From contig CM020618.1 of NCBI GenBank assembly GCA_009829735.1, forward strand, positions 20,135,346-20,199,345: a stretch of DNA of 64,000 nt, read 5' to 3'. Source of the stretch: Pyropia yezoensis. Taxonomy: Eukaryota > Rhodophyta > Bangiophyceae > Bangiales > Bangiaceae. The notes beneath the pieces were generated by a model. The model worked only from the letters and a program-made list of their open reading frames with translations, searched no databases and was not told the DNA's origin. Positions 61,470 through 64,000 of the stretch are shown one piece after another; position 1 is the first letter of the stretch; each line of letters opens with the position of its first letter. Both the position numbers and the translations under genes were made by a program.

Positions 61470-62753
61470 TCAAGTCCGCTGCCCTTCCTTAACCTCGACG
61501 CGGAACCGGAAGCGCTGCACGCCCACGTCGGGTGCAGACCCCACCGGGGGCCACCGCTCGCTTTCCACGTGCTCCGATCGGATGCGACGGAACCGTTGAC
61601 GGTGAAGCACCAAGGACGGTGCCAGCTCCACAACAAACGTGACCAGTCGCTTCCGCTGCCGCCACCGTCGTCGCCGGCGAGGAGGAGCGGAAGGGGCGGA
61701 AAGTGCGGAAGGGGCAGGCGGGACGGCGAGCAAGGCAGGGGAAAATGCCAGCAGAGGAAGCGGGGGTGCCAGCTCCAAGCCGGCACCCAGGAGAGGAGCC
61801 AGATGTGCTGCTAGGTGGCCGCGCGCACGCCGTGCCGACAGGCGGGGCAACGCGTCGAGCCCACCGGCGGGGGCATCCCCGTGAGGGGGATGCCAACCCC
61901 CCCGCCCCACCGCCCCCTCCATCCCATCACTTGCCGACTGTGGTGACCATGGAGCGTCGGCAGGATTGTAGATGACCATTCGCGTGCACAGCTCCGCCAC
62001 GCCGTTCAGTTGTGCCGGCACGGCAAGGCTTGTGGCCAGCCTTGGCCAGCTGCCCACGTCCTTGCGAAAGATCTCAGCCGCGTTATAGGGCATGCCCGTG
62101 GACCAGCATACGAGTGACCAGGTCCACTCGACATACGTGGGGAAGGGGGCGTTTCCCAGCGCCGCACGAGCTGCCACAGGGTCCCCAGCCGTCTCGCGCC
62201 GACGGATGTTGCCCGTCCACTCCCACGCCGGCTGCGCCGTTTCGGCACTCACCTCGTTGGTGCGGTTCTTTGACTGCTCGCCAGTCATCGACAAGGACGG
62301 GATCGGCCCACCCTCGCCGCCAATGCCGACGGTGGCGCCGACGGTGCGCCCGCGCGACTCGGCAATACCATGAGTGATGGTAGAGATGCCGCCGACGGAC
62401 GCACTGAAGCCGCCCCGCCCCCCCACGCTCTCCACAACAACCTGCCTGTCGGGCGGCGGGACCGCCGCCAGCCGCACAGACAGACGGTCCATGAAGTAAC
62501 CGACCACCCGGCTGGCACGACGAAAGCGGCGGTCGACCACCGCAAGCTGCCCGTCCACCGTCAGACCCACCGCTGCGATGCGCAGGGAGCACGTCAACGG
62601 GCCTATGGGGTCGGAGTCGGCAACGACAGATGCTGCCACTCGCACGCGGATCTCCACGTTCTGCATCATCGGCGCGTCATTGACGTCCGCCACCTGCAAG
62701 GTGGTCTTGTACCACAAGTCAAACTCTTGCTCGCCGTTGCTGTGAAACACCAT
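61470..62753 (-). CDS. Unknown protein, C-terminal part (WSTG-motif family)
   Basis: 427 codons; the frame is also open upstream of the ATG at 62753 into the poly-C run that ends the next ORF. Visible features are VEIRVRVAASVVADSD, a Gly-rich GGRGGFSASVGGISTITHG and the motif PTYVEWTWSLVCWSTGMPYN near residue 225. The last 150 residues are Pro/Arg-rich and less convincing. A related but deleted copy is at 53920-54321, so this is a repeated family, either TE-borne or a duplicated host gene. I do not recognise it. It most likely forms one gene with 62768-64000. Confidence 0.55.
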   Translation of the reverse strand: MVFHSNGEQEFDLWYKTTLQVADVNDAPMMQNVEIRVRVAASVVADSDPIGPLTCSLRIAAVGLTVDGQLAVVDRRFRRASRVVGYFMDRLSVRLAAVPPPDRQVVVESVGGRGGFSASVGGISTITHGIAESRGRTVGATVGIGGEGGPIPSLSMTGEQSKNRTNEVSAETAQPAWEWTGNIRRRETAGDPVAARAALGNAPFPTYVEWTWSLVCWSTGMPYNAAEIFRKDVGSWPRLATSLAVPAQLNGVAELCTRMVIYNPADAPWSPQSASDGMEGAVGRGGWHPPHGDAPAGGLDALPRLSARRARGHLAAHLAPLLGAGLELAPPLPLLAFSPALLAVPPAPSALSAPSAPPRRRRRWRQRKRLVTFVVELAPSLVLHRQRFRRIRSEHVESERWPPVGSAPDVGVQRFRFRVEVKEGQRT

Positions 62754-62767
62754 CCTTTTGGCAGTCT

Positions 62768-64000
62768 CTACAGGGGGGGGGGGGCAGCAGCCACGGCTTT
62801 CCGCACAGGGGACATTGCCGCCATCCTACCCCTGATGGGAAAGGCCGCCAGCTCCTTGGCGTGTCGTGCTTCCTTTCGCTTGGATGCCACGATGGCAGGC
62901 AGGCTCCCCCGGTCGGGCCCCAGTCGCTGGGCAGGAGGGGAGCAAGACGGCAACGACTGCACACGAGAAAAGTTGACAGCGTGCTGCCCAATCCGTACAG
63001 GCGCAGGCGCCTGGCCCGGCAAGAGAGGCTGCACAGGATGAAGGGAGGAAGGTTCCGCCGACGCTGTGGTGGGTTCAGCGTCGGCATGCCGTGACGGGTA
63101 GATGGAGCCCCCCCCATTCTCCGCGAGCTGGATGGCCGATTGCGACGGGCGGGCTGGCAACTCGTGCCGCGACGCGTCCGTGGAACCAAACACCACGGGC
63201 GGTCGGTGTGACAGCCGCACCAGCGGCCCCGGCTGGAGGCCGTTCACACCAGCCGACAACGCCACGTTCTCGTCCACCACCGGCTGGATGCGCAGGGCGT
63301 GGGCAACCAGCGCGCCACACAGGCGGACGCGGTCGGTCTCCGTTAGCTCCCGCGGGGACAACGCAGAGGTCGTTGAGGGGGTCCCCCCTCGCCGGTACAA
63401 CGCCAGCCGGCGTGCCACGGTAGCCGCCTCGAGGATGACTACCCGACGCGTCCTGTCACCCCCGTCGTCCCCAGAGGTATGGAACTGGCTGGCCAACCAA
63501 GCTGCCACTTCTGGGTACGCAGACGATGGCAAAGGGCTGCCGCCAGAGGCGTCTGGACGGTCCTTGGACTCGCTACTATCACCACGGGAATACCCACCAG
63601 CGTCTGTCCCATCACCCAGCACACACCCCGACACAGAAGGCATGCAGCCGTTCCTGTCGTAGGGCGTGGCGGCCCCTGGTGATGATCGCCACTCGTTCAA
63701 CAGCGTCGACCTCAAGTCAATGGCGGGGGGCACCGGCCTTGCACTTCCCAACGGCATGGGCGACGGAAGCGCCGACACGGTGACGACAGGGACGTCGGCG
63801 GGCGGCGTTCCCGGCGACGATGACGACGAGGAAGACGACGAGGAGGAGGACGAACTGGAGGATGTGTAACGGGGCACGCAAAAGCCCACCGTCACGTCCT
63901 CGCTGCACGAGTCGTCACTGTCACCGCCGCCGTTCTCTGCCCAGGAAGACAACGGGCCGCCAAACGTGCCCGCCGCGGGGTGAAACAGCGGGTCCGCGTC
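62768..64000 (-). CDS. Unknown protein, N-terminal part, runs off the window
   Basis: The frame is open from the right window edge with no stop; no ATG is needed within the window, so the start lies outside. It contains an acidic stretch, a run of 16 Ser, then a more structured segment YPEVAAWLASQFHTSGDDG, VVILEAATVARRLALYRRGG and LCGALVAHALRIQPVVDENV. It stops at a TAG (62768) right after a run of 12 C on this strand (62773-62784). One base more or two fewer in that run would continue into the frame of 61470-62753. A homopolymer miscount is therefore the simplest explanation for the stop. Confidence 0.55.
   Translation of the reverse strand, partial: DADPLFHPAAGTFGGPLSSWAENGGGDSDDSCSEDVTVGFCVPRYTSSSSSSSSSSSSSSSSPGTPPADVPVVTVSALPSPMPLGSARPVPPAIDLRSTLLNEWRSSPGAATPYDRNGCMPSVSGCVLGDGTDAGGYSRGDSSESKDRPDASGGSPLPSSAYPEVAAWLASQFHTSGDDGGDRTRRVVILEAATVARRLALYRRGGTPSTTSALSPRELTETDRVRLCGALVAHALRIQPVVDENVALSAGVNGLQPGPLVRLSHRPPVVFGSTDASRHELPARPSQSAIQLAENGGGSIYPSRHADAEPTTASAEPSSLHPVQPLLPGQAPAPVRIGQHAVNFSRVQSLPSCSPPAQRLGPDRGSLPAIVASKRKEARHAKELAAFPIRGRMAAMSPVRKAVAAAPPPL

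Noticed and set aside
1..64000. CRISPR arrays, bacterial operons, Shine-Dalgarno sites, phage genes
   Set aside because: None seen; the introns, a Golgi protein and the TE classes indicate nuclear eukaryotic DNA.

Overview
This window is GC-rich eukaryotic nuclear DNA built mostly of transposable elements (TEs). There are two spliced host genes: a YIPF6-type Golgi membrane protein gene with a GT-AG intron, and a putative mitochondrial membrane protein gene. The TE mix is chromodomain-type Ty3 elements, a PIF/Harbinger element, a Tc1/mariner derivative, a non-LTR element and a large foldback. With the GC-rich repeats, this suggests an alga. My best guess is a bangialean red alga (Porphyra/Pyropia type), but nothing here proves it.

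Layout. 1-4.5 kb: a decayed Ty3 element (A) on the + strand, cut off inside reverse transcriptase. 5.4-8.4 kb: the host gene island, two convergent spliced genes (5566-7002 + and 7284-8391 -). 8821-26056: Ty3 element B, with identical 572-bp LTRs and a GGAAC target duplication, inserted in a GGC-rich array. Its inside holds a 500-N gap flanked by two near-identical 7.1-kb copies, best read as an unmerged contig overlap; the true element is probably about 9.6 kb. 28.0-30.6 kb: a fragment (C') of an older related element. 30744-45489: Ty3 element C, with 469-bp LTRs and a GCCAC target duplication. C is interrupted by a 3.5-kb inverted-repeat element (D, 36620-40163) inside pol and by a 1.8-kb near-perfect palindrome (43607-45421) inside its 5' LTR. 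45.6-52.5 kb: a broken non-LTR retrotransposon with zinc fingers and a C-terminal endonuclease-like region. 54999-60070: an inverted-repeat element enclosing a two-gene PIF/Harbinger transposon (55785-59966). 60672-61428: an internally deleted Tc1/mariner copy. 61470-64000: a large unknown gene on the - strand, with a degenerate relative at 53920-54321.

How the parts work together. Elements B and C share an unusual plan. gag and pol run on the - strand, joined by a canonical -1 frameshift heptamer (GGGAAAC) two codons before the gag stop. Between the end of pol and the 3' LTR lies a 650-700 codon ORF on the opposite strand, converging on pol. The convergent proteins of B and C are distantly related, and C' carries a third copy. 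This conserved antisense gene is the most interesting feature of the window.
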